Assembly (NCBI RefSeq): GCF_040954645.1
Contig: NC_092810.1
Location: forward strand, 77,418,160-77,482,159
Direction: 5' to 3'
DNA length: 64,000 nt
Source: Diabrotica undecimpunctata
Lineage: Eukaryota > Arthropoda > Insecta > Coleoptera > Chrysomelidae
A program made the translations under genes and the position numbers. The notes under the pieces were generated by a model. It had not been told where the DNA came from and searched no databases. It worked only from the letters and a program-made list of their open reading frames with translations. Below, piece after piece: positions 11,573-22,922 of this stretch (positions are counted from its first letter, which is position 1; every line of letters starts with the position of its first letter).

Positions 11573-11611
11573 TATAAATAGAGCTGTTAACTTCAGAATC
11601 GACATTCAGTC
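11573..11611 (+). promoter_or_regulatory. Core promoter of the DUF8207-like gene (arm B side)
   Basis: TATAAATA at 11573-11580 is followed by an initiator-like TCAGTC at 11606-11611, and the ATG comes at 11617. The spacing is slightly long for TATA-Inr. The 11-bp array ends only a few bases upstream. Confidence 0.5.
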
Positions 11612-11616
11612 GTAGG

Positions 11617-12050
11617 ATGTTGAACAGAGAACAACGTATTAAGCAGCTTGCTAAAATTATTGGAACAAAGTACAAAGCTCTCAAAAGAATGCAGAGTGAT
11701 CAACAAGAACATCTCGAAACAATTTTAACAACTGAACCTCTTACAGAAATAAACAATTATCTGAAAACTACACATCAATCGGATAAGCATGAAGACACTA
11801 GCGACAATTATCAGAAAACTGTACATCAATCGGAGAAGCATGAAGACACTCGCGAACATCAAAACAATACACAGTAGAAGGATGAAGAGAGATCCGAACA
11901 CCTTCAAAAATATTGGCATCATTCGCCAGATATCGACCGAAGTTATGGACCACAGTATGTTTGGACAACTGATAAATGGGTAATGGGCGATAAGGAGATA
12001 AAATTTACTCCTAAACATATATGGGTTAACAATAATCAGTATAAAGCTAC
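11617..12050 (+). pseudogene. DUF8207-like protein gene, arm B copy, 5' half
   Basis: Start MLNREQRIKQLAKIIGTKY at 11617, behind a TATA box. A hydrophilic N-terminus with two near-repeats (TTHQSDKHEDTSDNYQ and TVHQSEKHEDTREHQ) is followed by TAG at 11875, where arm A reads CAG. The same frame then continues through the YGPQYVW and FTPKHIWVNNNQ blocks to the CTAC at 12047-12050, where the LTR element begins. The gene resumes at 22923. Two independent lesions, the nonsense codon and the 10.9 kb insertion, make this copy non-functional. Confidence 0.7.
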
Positions 12051-12096
12051 TGTAATGAAAATATAGCAAGGAAATAAAGAAGGAAAAATTAAGAGA

Positions 12097-13247
12097 CAAT
12101 TAGCCTAGTAAAGAGAAACAATTATTTAAGAAATTATTACATATTCCAAATCGATTAAAAGAACAAATAAATTCATAGCTAGTAGGTAACATATTTACGT
12201 AAACAATTTTTATTAAACAAGGATTGAAAACTCGACCCGGTTAATGCAGTACACGAGTCTCAAATATCAGGCCACCAAGGTTGTTTAAATCACGTTTCAA
12301 AACATAGACCTCCGCCGTTATACAACACGAGGATCAGTCAGCAAAAAAAACAATAACGCGACCTTGGTACTACGACTGAAAATTGAGGACAGGGATTAAT
12401 AAAAAAGGCGAACAAGGGGGCCAGCGGAGTTAGTGGGAAGTTTTCACGCAGCAGCTCCACGCCGTGGTGTGGAGATCGGAAGGTACGCAGACCGTGGACG
12501 CGTTAATTAACTCGACGGGGTAGTGTGTCGTATATAGTGTCGGCAACTGGAGATTCGAAGGTACGAAATCTCAAATCCCGGTAGACTGGAGGCGTATTCC
12601 CTAGCTAGAGCCTAGATACGCAGAGGTAACTAAGATCTCTATATACTAACCCCCGGTATATCTAATAATACGGAAATTGTCTGATCTTTAATTCCTTGCT
12701 GATTTCTTCTCGTCTCCCTTCGCGCCTGAGCGAACATTTTTGTCATAACTGATATTTGTAATGTACAGTCTAGTTAATACATTGTAAATTCGAGATTTGT
12801 TTTGTTATTCCTAGCCGTTACAGGTCGAGACTAGAAGAGATACGCATTTCGCTATGCAGTGCTCCGGCTTCTAACGTAAGCCCATAGCCTCTCACTCTTT
12901 ACAGGACCTGAGACCGAGAAGTCCTTGATCCCCTTCCTTCCCAACCGATTTCTCTACCCTCTTGTAAATCCGCGAGGGCGAAACCAGTCAGTTCAGACTA
13001 GTGGAGCCAGTAAGCCTTGCCCCGCTCGCAGGGATAAGTATCCCCTAAGGATTGTAGAGGCATTGCTAAGGAGATTGAACGGACGTCTTCTACAATGGTG
13101 ACAGCATATTATCAGAGTGGAGACAATTCCTCAGAGGGGTATATTAGATTATAATTACAGCTTCCAATAATAAATTATTATATATTATTAGAATAGTGAC
13201 AGCGGTATTAGTCTTATTACAGTAAACAACCTTTTAGGATTATTAGA
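12097..13247 (+). repeat. 5' LTR of the glycoprotein-bearing element, plus primer-binding candidate
   Basis: It matches 21772-22922 over 1151 bp with fewer than about ten differences noticed by eye, including single-base changes near 12194, 12394 and 12531. It ends GGATTATTAGA. TGGTGACAGCGG at 13249-13260 directly follows as a tRNA primer-site candidate. Similar GTGACAGCGG words also occur inside the LTR near 13200 and 13095, so the true LTR/PBS border may have shifted by local duplication. The ends are not canonical TG...CA. Confidence 0.85.
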
Positions 13248-13260
13248 ATGGTGACAGCGG

Positions 13261-14339
13261 ACCCGGTTTGGAGAAATTAATTCGAAAATTAGGGATGATT
13301 AAGTCACTTCTACAGTTTCTATTTTTTTGGTAAACTTTTGCAAGTTTTTTTTTATATATTTACAAGAATTTTTTTTCCCATCGTTGAAATCTTGCTTCGC
13401 CAGTGGCATTCCAAAATTTTTCTTCTAGTATAGAAACAGTACAATATTCAGCGAATATTATTTTATATACAGGACTTCTTTTTGAAAATCTTTTTCTGTT
13501 TTTTTTTAACCATTGACGTTTTGCGTCCAGAGACATATAGACCCTCGATCAACTTTGAAAAATTTTAGGGCATATGAAAACAAATCAGTTTGCAAAATCT
13601 TCGTCAGGTCACTCAAGTACAAATAATTTTCGTGCGGTAGCACAAATCTCGTTCTAGCGAGTAGATTTTTTTTATCGCGAGAAAATACCTTCATAACAAT
13701 CCCGTCCTAAAACCAAAAAATTCCAAGAAGGCCATAAAAGGTAGGTGAATCGCTTTTATAATGAATTAAAGGGAGGACAACTTAAATGATTTTGCTTGTA
13801 AAATAAATACTAACTACTATCTTACAGTTGATTTTACTTGAGATAACAATTCTAATTTTATTTTATTTGACAACAATTTATTCTCTATAATATAATTGTT
13901 TTGTTTTTTTTGTCGTAATACTCTACTCAATATATAAAGTATACAGTATAGACACAGGTATTATTCACGTAGTAGTTGAAAACAAAGAATTTAAGTTACT
14001 AGGTCAAGTTCACAGTGCCGAGCGCATCTTATGTTGGAAAAAAATGCAAAACAGCATTAGTTGAGTTTTATTAAATGACTGTTTACATATCAAGTTCAAT
14101 TTTGTTTTGATGCATTAAGTGTGCCATATATATATTTTTTTTACTCGAGGAGTATTTTGAAGAAAGTATAAAATTTACCATATCATACTCGATATTGAGA
14201 TTCAGAAGTTTGCATATCTTTGGAGAAGTCCGACGGACTCTGAAAGTTTTTACGGTGGACAATAGATTGATATTATATAAATATGAATTGACTATATTGA
14301 TTATTGATTTGTAATAGGGGACGGTATCATTCCAGAAAT
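13261..14339. other. LTR-element interior, unassigned
   Basis: AT-rich with stops in all frames. A gag would be expected here but I could not recognise one on either strand. Confidence 0.5.
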
Positions 14340-15240
14340 TTTAGTAACTTTAGTTGTTTATTATAGATGAGATTTTTTGTGGGATTCGCTGAAATTCTAG
14401 GGAAAGAGAGGAGTAGAATTTGTTGTCGTCTTAGATAAAGTAGAAGTTCAAAAAATTCTTTGTGTATTCTATATTTATTGGACGTAGTAGTGATTTACTT
14501 AAGGACATGTAGAGAATGCTACCATAATCAATTTTTGGACGGATAACAGATCGGTATATTTTTATTAGTGTTTCCTCATCGACTTCCCAACTATAACGAG
14601 CCAGTGATTTAAGGATTTTTTTTTATTTGAAGGTAGCTGACCTTAGGTTCTCGAATATGTGGTCTCCAGGAATGTTTTATCGGAAAATAATGCAGAGAAG
14701 CTTTATTTGATCCACTACTTGGAGAAAATTTCTATTCAGAGATATGGTTAGAGATTGCGTGTTTTATCTTCTGGTAAAATGAATGACTTTGAACTTCGAT
14801 AGGGAGAAGTTAATGCCGGATTGACTGACCCAGTTGTTTATCTTATTTACCGTTTTCTGTAGTAAAGTGTTTGTGGTGGATATGACCTTCCCACGACAGA
14901 CTAATATTATGTCGTCAGCATATATTCCATATTGTACAGGATCATTTATGAAGGAACGTAAATCGTTATACTAAGGAAAAATAGTATGCTGCTTAGAGCA
15001 GACCTTTTTTGATTCTATGGTGTGAGAATGTTTGACGTCGTATGATCTGACTTAGTGTTTAGTATCAGAGGAAGCGGTATAGAGTCAAAAGCGATTTCGA
15101 TATCAAGGGAGAGTGCAATCATTTCATTTTGTTGAATAGTGCATGCATAATTGTGGATCGAAGAAGTAGAAGATTGTCCATGGTGCATCGATTTGGGCTA
15201 AAGCCGGATTAAAATAGGTCGAGAATATTATTTTGTTCAG
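14340..15240 (-). pseudogene. Jockey/R1-type LINE reverse transcriptase fragment
   Basis: Read on the minus strand with several frame changes: LSLDIEIAFDSI (RT motif A), then YADDIILVCRGKV (about 14930-14890, motif C), KINNWVSQSGINFSLSKFK, and further on SLARYSWEVDEETLIKIYRSV and PKIDYGSILYMS, the C-terminal RT blocks of Jockey/I-type LINEs. Many stops and shifts show it is old. It lies antisense inside the much younger-looking LTR element, so it was either carried along or the interior is itself old. Confidence 0.75.
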
Positions 15241-15472
15241 TATGCCAAAGTGATCTTTTACTATTTATTTTCTAGAAGTTTGCATGATGTACAGGTGAGA
15301 GAGATTGTCCTGTATGAGTTTAACGTGTTTGGAGATTGATTGTCCTTTTTGATAGGAATCGTTAAGGATTGTCTCCATAGAGATGAGAATTGTTGAGAAA
15401 ACCAAATGTTGTTGAACAGTTGGAGTCTTTTTTTTTTCGTATGTATTTTGGTGAAGAATTTTAAAAAAAGAT

Positions 15473-15730
15473 AGAGGAAATAGTAGCACTAGAGGAGATA
15501 AACCGATAGTAGTTATCGAGGAAATAGTAGCATTACAGGAGATAAACCGATAGTAATAATCGAGGAAATAGTAGCATTAGAGGAGATAAACCGATAGTAA
15601 TAATCGAGGAAATAGCAGCATTACAGAAGATAAACCGATAGTAGTTATCGAGGAAATAGCAGCATTACAGAAGATAAACCGATAGTAATAATCGAGGAAA
15701 TAGTAGTATTACAGGAGATAAATCGAATGA
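15473..15730. repeat. Minisatellite, 44-bp unit, about six copies
   Basis: The unit starts GAGGAAATAGTAGCATTACA and ends AAACCGATAGTAATAATC. Copies vary at a few positions (GTAGTTATC versus GTAATAATC; TAGCATTA versus CAGCATTA). The unit length is not a multiple of three, so it is not a simple protein repeat. Confidence 0.85.
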
Positions 15731-17537
15731 TGATACAAGGAAAAAATGTAGGAACAAAAATTATGGAAATATAAGTGAATATGAAAGACACGATATGAGG
15801 ATATATCGTAATAGATTTTATAGAAACAGAGGAGATTGGCAATCACAACGAAGAAGAAGAATAATAAATGGACACAGGTGAGATGCCACAGAAATAGAGG
15901 CACAGCGAGAGGATATTTCGCACCGCATGCGAATACGAATACAGTGCCAGAAGTAAATTTTTTCTACAGGAATGTAGGCAAACTGCATATAGTTCGACCT
16001 TAATGTTGAAACCTACGTCGAACAGGAGGCTGCTAAGAGGATAAGCTAGGGTGGTACTTGAATCCCAACCCGCTGAGAGTCCTGCTGCTCCAGCACGACA
16101 CCGCAGTAACTACAGACTGGATTAAAATTGCGAAACGAATTGGGAATTAGGATTTTTTTTCAATGAAGTAAATGGGAAAATTATTGAAAAAGAAGTTTGT
16201 CACAATGAAGGACGATTCCCTATGAGTATTGTATTTATATGCAAGACAAAAAAAGATGTTGAGTAAATTAGGTACGCACAAAGGCGAAAAATGATGAAGA
16301 GATTATTGGGAAAAGTATATGTCAATATTATTACATATTTGACGAAATTAATTTCGAGATTGAACTGAAAAAAATAGAAGAAACAGTTACGGTAATATAG
16401 AAACAAAAAGTTGCGAAGGAATTACAGAAGGATCAATAGATAAACCGATTAAGGGTATGTTATCTATAGGAAGCATAAATGTGAATAATCCAGAAACATA
16501 AATTAGAAGTTTTATTCCGAAGATACAAAACCAGGAAAAAATTTTATATATGTTATATTTGAAGAAAAAAAGGCCCATCGAAACAAACGCAAAATATGCA
16601 GATGTTTATTTGTAAAAGACGAGAAACAAAACAAAAAAATACGATACCTAGAATATTTTATGTCGATAGCAAACACATTACATAACGAAATTAGGTTAAT
16701 ATTATGATATTTGATACAGTTGGAATGTACCTACGAGTAAGCAGTCCATAAACTTGAAATGTGTACAAATAACTGACCAGGTTAAATGTTTTATTATTAC
16801 AATCCGTATATTTAAAATATTATTTACGATGCAAGAAGAACTAACGAGTATGGAATTTTTTTTTTGACAGAGAAGAAAAATCGATGAACAGAAATATGTT
16901 CATGTTTTCTAGAATAAGAACATTTTGCGGAAATAGTTTGCGAATTAGTATCTTACACCTCAGAATGCAAGAAAAGCAATTTTGTGGGAAATAGCCGTAC
17001 CACGTAACAGATTATCTAGGGAAGAAATTAAAGTTTAATTGACTAATTAATGTCAAGAAGCATTTAGTAATGGATATATCTAATAAACGCCGTTAGGGAA
17101 TTCTCCTATTTATCGAAAAAAAAAAACCAAATTTATTTTAAGAATTTATGCTTCAGGAATAGCATTAGGAGACTTGTTGAGATTTTGGCTCACAAATGTG
17201 AATGCAGAAGATTATGAAAAAAATGATAATAATGAAAGATGAGAATAAGAGGAGATGAAAAAAAATAAGGAATCAGCCAATTCTTAATGAAATACGAAAA
17301 GATTAAAAGAATCATAATTATTTTAAAAACAGGTACAAGAAAATTTGTATCGTACAAGATAAACAGGTCAAGAAGAGTTATAATTAACGACTTCCACATG
17401 TTACAGGAAGGATATGGAAGAATAAATAGAATATATAGTACAGAAATATAAGGAAATACTATTTCTGGAACGAATTACGAAGAAATTTTGAGAAATATGT
17501 GAAATGTGAAGAGATGCGATGATTGCCAAGGGCATAA
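15731..17537. other. LTR-element interior, unassigned
   Basis: About 1.8 kb, A-rich on the plus strand, with many short ORFs and no motif that I could name. Pol should lie around here in an intact LTR element, but I see no YxDD, DTG or integrase signature. Confidence 0.45.
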
Positions 17538-17804
17538 GCACTCAATCATAGACCAGAAACTTCACTTAACAAACCGCCGAGAAGAAGAAAAGGAAGCCAG
17601 GGAGACATCAGCCAACCAAAAAGATCAGAACGAATAAGGAACAGACTAGGCATTAAGCACGAAAGAAAATGTTGCTGCATATTCCATAAAACGAAAAAGA
17701 AAGGATGGAACTCATACAACAGAATAAGAAATAAAAATGAGACAACAATAATAACACAGAATGATGAGAACGCAGAAATGTTTTTCGACGCAGAAGACCA
17801 ATAA
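17538..17804 (+). other. Small open frame with a KCCCIFHK motif
   Basis: This is a stop-to-stop frame of 88 codons without an in-frame ATG. A basic stretch (NKPPRRRKGSQ) precedes KHERKCCCIFHKTKKKGW. The Cys-rich core resembles the KCCCIYxKP motif of PPP1R11/Ypi1-type protein phosphatase 1 inhibitors, but the W-x-x-x-T-x-D-N-E motif expected before it is absent. It may be coincidence or an eroded captured gene. Confidence 0.2.
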
Positions 17805-19374
17805 GGAAAATATCAATCAACGACAAGAAAGGTTAAAAGCTTAGTATTACAAGAGACGGCCGCTCGAATAATGCTAAAATTTTAACAAGAAATTTAATAT
17901 AGTAAGGAATCCGATATAGAAGAATATCATTACCAGGTATAAGTCAAAAATATACATTACAACAATAATAAACTAACGTAATATGCTCAGCTGATTATCT
18001 CGTTCGTCTGTTGTGTTCTTATTTAAATGAACTTTATGTGTATGTATGTATATATGTGTGTATGTAATAGAATCATACTTGCCTTGTTGGAACGTATTAT
18101 TGTTCCGATGTGCATTCGATAATGTTTGCAAACACCCCACATCATCTCCTGACATATTATTTAGTGTCTCTAAACCTTGTTCACCCCCCGTAAGAAATTA
18201 TTGTGCCTGTGACACAATCCTCTACCGTCATACCACATTAGCAAGGAAAATGTTAGCTCCCATAATCCGAAAATATGGAAAACAAATAACCATAGAAAGG
18301 GTAGGTTTTGCAATCCAGTATAAATGTAACGACGGATTGGAATATGGTCGTCACCCTTCCTAATAGAAGTACACATGTTAATAGGTAAGAAAATTCGCCA
18401 TTAACAACAAGGAAGATCAAACACAGGTAATATACTCATTCACAGTTAAAAAAAAAATAAATAGAGTTAACGAAAATAATTTTCTTTGAAAGTATAAATA
18501 GGGCAGGCTCGAAAATTAAACTAAAAATAGTTAAAAAACTAACGTGGACAAACAAATCACTGAATAGAAATACAAGATTATTATTTTATCATAAAACTAA
18601 GCAATTTTATATAAAAAATTTTTAAAGGTCAAGTTAGATATCGTCAGCAATTTCAAAAATGCAGTATAGTCAAAACGTAGTTCGAATACCAAGAATACAT
18701 ATCATAGGTCAGTACGTAAACTCGCAACAAAGACTGCTGCTCAGCAAAATGTAATTAGCCTTGAAACATAATTACAATAAACAATTGTAAAGTACAAACA
18801 ACAGGTGATTTTGTTTAATAAAAAAAAAAGAAAAATAAAGATAAGCTTTATCTTGGAATTATTTTAAAATTTTAGAAAATAGTTAAGAAATAGTCTTGAA
18901 TTTTAAAAAATTACATTTGAAAATAGGATACTTGATATAGTTCTGATAAAAGCAGAATTCAGTACACAGTACATTGAAAAAATAAGTGATGACAAGTTGA
19001 AACTAAAAAAATATAAGACTTAACTTTACAGAGTGTATATATCATAAATATCTTATAGTATATTGTAATCGTTTAAAAAAAGTCCCAATGATCGATATAT
19101 CCGTTATTAACTAATTAAATATCAATTTATTTTATTAGTTTATGATCATAAGGCACACTAATATGCAATACAATGTAGGTTAGTTATAAGTCAGAACTAT
19201 GTAAAGCTATCGCTACAATTGTCTGCAACAAGCAGCTATGTATGTAATTATAGGTTAAGGTGCGTTGGACTTACGCGTAGAAAGTACTAATGCTAACTAA
19301 AGTTTGCTAACGGGAGTGCGACTACTCGGACAGCAATAACAGTGCGATTTGTTACAGAAACCACCAAGAAAACC
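17805..19374. other. Region upstream of the glycoprotein gene
   Basis: AT-rich, with no gene recognised. TATAAATA at 18493-18500 is a possible promoter. TTTGTTACAG at about 19349-19358 resembles a 3' splice site just before the glycoprotein start, which would fit a spliced envelope message. Confidence 0.35.
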
Positions 19375-21175
19375 ATGGGTACCGTTCCGAAACCGATCAC
19401 GCTGTTAACTATCATATTCCTGGCAGCAGTAACCAGCAACCAAACAGAAGGACTAATAGCTTATGACTGCAACGACCACAGATCAAACATTACCGCTATA
19501 TCCTTAAGGGAAGTTAAACCCTGTTCACCACCAGAGACGTCATACAACAAGGAGAATGTCACAGTACAGATAATACAAAGGAACGCATTCGAGACGCAAA
19601 GGGTAATGACCTGCCTCATCACGGTGGAGAGACTCATGTTCCACTGTGGGATGTACAGCCACACGTCCATAGTTGATGGAGGACTCGACAATTACATCGA
19701 GAAGATAGGAGCAGAGGAATGCCGAAATCTACACCGCTACCGATCAATACAACTTTACAAGAAAACCATAGGGCAAATAACACTGAATGGGACCACCACA
19801 GTGTCAATCACAACACCTGGCACCATGGCAACCTTCAAGAAAACGGCGAATGCTACGGGATTCTATACCAAGAAAATGGTCGAACATGGAAAGACGTAGT
19901 AATACTAGTAACAGTAAAGATAACAGTATCCGACTACCAAGCTACAGTAAGCATAGACGACAATGAAATCCACCTACGAGAGGGAGTAACATGTCCATTC
20001 ATCAATGGCTATTGCTTCGACTCTACAATAGGCGAAATAACCTGGGAACAATACAAAGACAACAGTTGTGAAAGTCAATTGTCACAACTTTATAAAGGGC
20101 ACGGTGAAAAGATCACTAACAAACAATCCCTAGAAGAGCTGGTAATAGTAGAACAAGATAAAAACATATTTGCTCTAACGCTACACAAAAGGGCTATAAT
20201 ATGTAACACAGAGGTATGGCAAACTGAACACCCCCGAATCCTAATAAATTTCCTCGTAAACAACAAAATAAATCCTAGTATGCCACTCCTTCCCCAAAAC
20301 GTAGACCTAATGACCTACATAAATAGCAAATTCCTTTACACCGAACAAGCCTACCAAAGAGAAATAGAGAATCTATACTTAGACACAGTACTGCGGCGAT
20401 GTCAAACAAAGAGAGAAATTCTAAAAAACAGATTACTAATGGCCCCATCCCTACCTAACGCTGTCAGTCAACTTATGCAGAACATGCCAGGGTACACTGG
20501 AAGAGTACTAGGAGAAGTACTTTACATAATGCAATGCATACCGAAACCAGTGACCATACGAAGAACAAACAAATGTTTCCATGAACTACCGATCTCACTA
20601 CTAAACCAGTCAAAATTTATGTCACCAGTAACAAGAATAATCCAAGATTACGCCGAAGAAATAGATTGCAACCATGTAACACCTCCGATGTACTACGTAG
20701 AAGAACAATGGATCAGCTTGACACCAGACCCAACCAAGGCAGTCAATCCAACAGAAATCACAGTAGAAGCAGAATCATTAATAGACATGGTACCACTACA
20801 ACCATTAGCAGCTGGCGGAATATACACACAACAAGAAATACAAGACGCACAAAGGATAGTCACGTTCGGATCAGAAAGAAAAGCAGTAGAGAACATAATC
20901 ACCAGAAGAACAGCAGGCCTAGAGACAATAAATCAAGGGTACACATTAACCAAAATATTTGACGAAAATATAGAACAATTATATATGCGGGTGGAATAAT
21001 ACTGAATGGATTAAGAATATACCAAACAATAGGATGCAGCTACATAATCATAGCAGGGTTATGGACAAACCTCACCAACTGGGTAATACACCGACACCAA
21101 AAATCAAAGAACGAAGAACAAAATATACACCTGAATACAAGCAATGAGCAACCAGAATCAGAAGATGAACATTGA
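19375..21175 (+). pseudogene. env: Chuvirus-type envelope glycoprotein (two frameshifts)
   Basis: The ATG at 19375 has a strong context (ACCATGG) and begins a signal peptide (PITLLTIIFLAAVTS). The ectodomain starts LIAYDCNDHRSNITAISL and has spaced Cys, YSHTSIVDGG, NGTTT glycosylation sites, then GECYGILYQENGRTWKDVV, GVTCPFINGYCF, SCESQLSQLYKGHGEK and MTYINSKFLYTE. This pattern is the class of glycoprotein found in chuviruses and in insect LTR elements that captured it. Frame changes lie near 19820-19835 and near 20985. The last frame supplies a hydrophobic membrane segment (CSYIIIAGLW region) and a short hydrophilic tail ending at 21175. Confidence 0.75.
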
Positions 21176-21458
21176 ACAAAGAGATGCAGCAAACACATAC
21201 CAGACACCAAATTGTCAGAAGTATAACGCGGCAAAAAGTAAACCAATACCAACCAGAAAAGACCAAACCAGCGAGAGCAACCCAATGGAGATAGACAGCA
21301 CTAACAAGATAGTTAACGCGGTACGTGAAAATTGGCAAACGGACATTAAAAGCCAAGACGACGCGAGTGAAGTGCGAAAATCCCACAGGGATACGTCGAT
21401 AGTGAACGATCATAAGCAAAACCGCGATTGCCGAGAAACGCGAGTTACATTCGGATAG
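21144..21458 (+). CDS. Small hydrophilic ORF overlapping the glycoprotein tail
   Basis: A 104-codon ATG ORF, rich in N, Q, K, D and T, overlapping the last 32 bp of the glycoprotein reading in another frame. There is no domain, signal peptide or membrane segment. Its position just before the 3' LTR would suit an accessory product, but chance is equally possible. Confidence 0.25.
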   Translation: MSNQNQKMNIEQRDAANTYQTPNCQKYNAAKSKPIPTRKDQTSESNPMEIDSTNKIVNAVRENWQTDIKSQDDASEVRKSHRDTSIVNDHKQNRDCRETRVTFG

Positions 21459-21745
21459 AACAATTTTAGAATTTTAGAATTTAGAATAAGTGACACATGT
21501 AGTCACAAAACATAGTAATAAGTCAAGAATGTTTCACTTGTAAATTTCAATAAGAATTTAATACAAAAGTAACTCAACTTGTCATACACATAGGTACAAT
21601 ACGGGGGCAGCACGATACATTCGCTGACCACCGCACAATATTCTTAAGAAACAATATAATATTACACAATAATTGGGACTTAATATAAAAGAGTATAGTA
21701 GGATATAAGTAATGTAAGATATAAGTAGAATAATTATTATGGGTT

Positions 21746-22922
21746 GGAAAAGGAAAAGGAAAAGGAAAAGGCAATTAGCCTAGTAAAGAGAAACAATTAT
21801 TTAAGAAATTATTACATATTCCAAATCGATTAAAAGAACAAATAAATTCATAGCTAGTAGGTAACATATTTACGAAAACAATTTTTATTAAACAAGGATT
21901 GAAAACTCGACCCGGTTAATGCAGTACACGAGTCTCAAATATCAGGCCACCAAGGTTGTTTAAATCACGTTTCAAAACATAGACCTCCGCCGTTATACAA
22001 CACGAGGATCAGTCAGCAAAAAAAACAATAACGCGACCTTGGTACTACGACTGAAAATTGAGGACAGGGACTAATAAAAAAGGCGAACAAGGGGGCCAGC
22101 GGAGTTAGTGGGAAGTTTTCACGCAGCAGCTCCACGCCGTGGTGTGGAGATCGGAAGGTACGCAGACCGTGGACGCGTTAATTAACTCGACGGGGTAGTG
22201 TGACGTATATAGTGTCGGCAACTGGAGATTCGAAGGTACGAAATCTCAAATCCCGGTAGACTGGAGGCGTATTCCCTAGCTAGAGCCTAGATACGCAGAG
22301 GTAACTAAGATCTCCATATACTAACCCCAGGTATATCTAATAATACGGAAATTGTCTGATCTTTAATTCCTTGCTGATTTCTTCTCGTCTCCCTTCGCGC
22401 CTGAGCGAACATTTTTGTCATAACTGATATTTGTAATGTACAGTCTAGTTAATACATTGTAAATTCGAGGTTTGTTTTGTTATTCCTAGCCGTTACAGGT
22501 CGAGACTAGAAGAGATACGCATTTCGCTATGCAGTGCTCCGGCTTCTAACGTAAGCCCATAGCCTCTCACTCTTTACAGGACCTGAGACCGAGAAGTCCT
22601 TGATCCCCTTCCTTCCCAACCGATTTCTCTACCCTCTTGTAAATCCGCGAGGGCGAAACCAGTCAGTTCAGACTAGTGGAGCCAGTAAGCCTTGCCCCGC
22701 TCGCAGGGATAAGTATCCCCTAAGGATTGTAGAGGCATTGCTAAGGAGATTGAACGGACGTCTTCTACAATGGTGACAGCATATTATCAGAGTGGAGACA
22801 ATTCCTCAGAGGGGTATATTAGATTATAATTACAGCTTCCAATAATAAATTATTATATATTATTAGAATAGTGACAGCGGTATTAGTCTTATTACAGTAA
22901 ACAACCTTTTAGGATTATTAGA
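21746..22922 (+). repeat. Polypurine tract and 3' LTR of the glycoprotein-bearing element
   Basis: Five GGAAAA-type units at 21746-21771 form a polypurine tract directly before the LTR (21772-22922). The LTR is the same length as the 5' copy and nearly identical to it. It ends TTAGA and is followed by the CTACT target duplication and the second half of the DUF8207-like gene. Confidence 0.88.

Larger units (their letters stand above)
12051..22922 (+). mobile_element. LTR retroelement carrying a chuvirus-type glycoprotein; no gag or pol recognised
   Basis: Two direct repeats of 1151 bp (12097-13247 and 21772-22922) bound an 8.5 kb interior. The target site duplication is CTAC or CTACT (12047-12050 and 22923-22926). 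The left end carries 46 further bases (12051-12096) before the shared LTR sequence, rich in purines. The interior holds a LINE fragment, a 44-bp minisatellite, a small Cys-containing ORF and a broken glycoprotein gene. Family assignment is open. BEL/Pao elements are known to have captured chuvirus glycoproteins and make 4-5 bp duplications, so BEL/Pao is my first hypothesis. Confidence 0.85.

Noticed and set aside
11015..11575. CRISPR-like repeats
   Set aside because: Units are contiguous and diverged, without unique spacers of fixed length, in a eukaryotic repeat context.
11378..11581. 67-codon ORF rich in SASSQRQVSV repeats
   Set aside because: It is the translation of the CAAGTCAGCGT tandem array directly upstream of a promoter; the repeat length is not a multiple of three.
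15645..17399. Several small minus-strand ORFs with membrane-like segments
   Set aside because: Shadows of an A-rich plus strand; they contain F, I, L and Y from T-rich codons and no signal or family resemblance.
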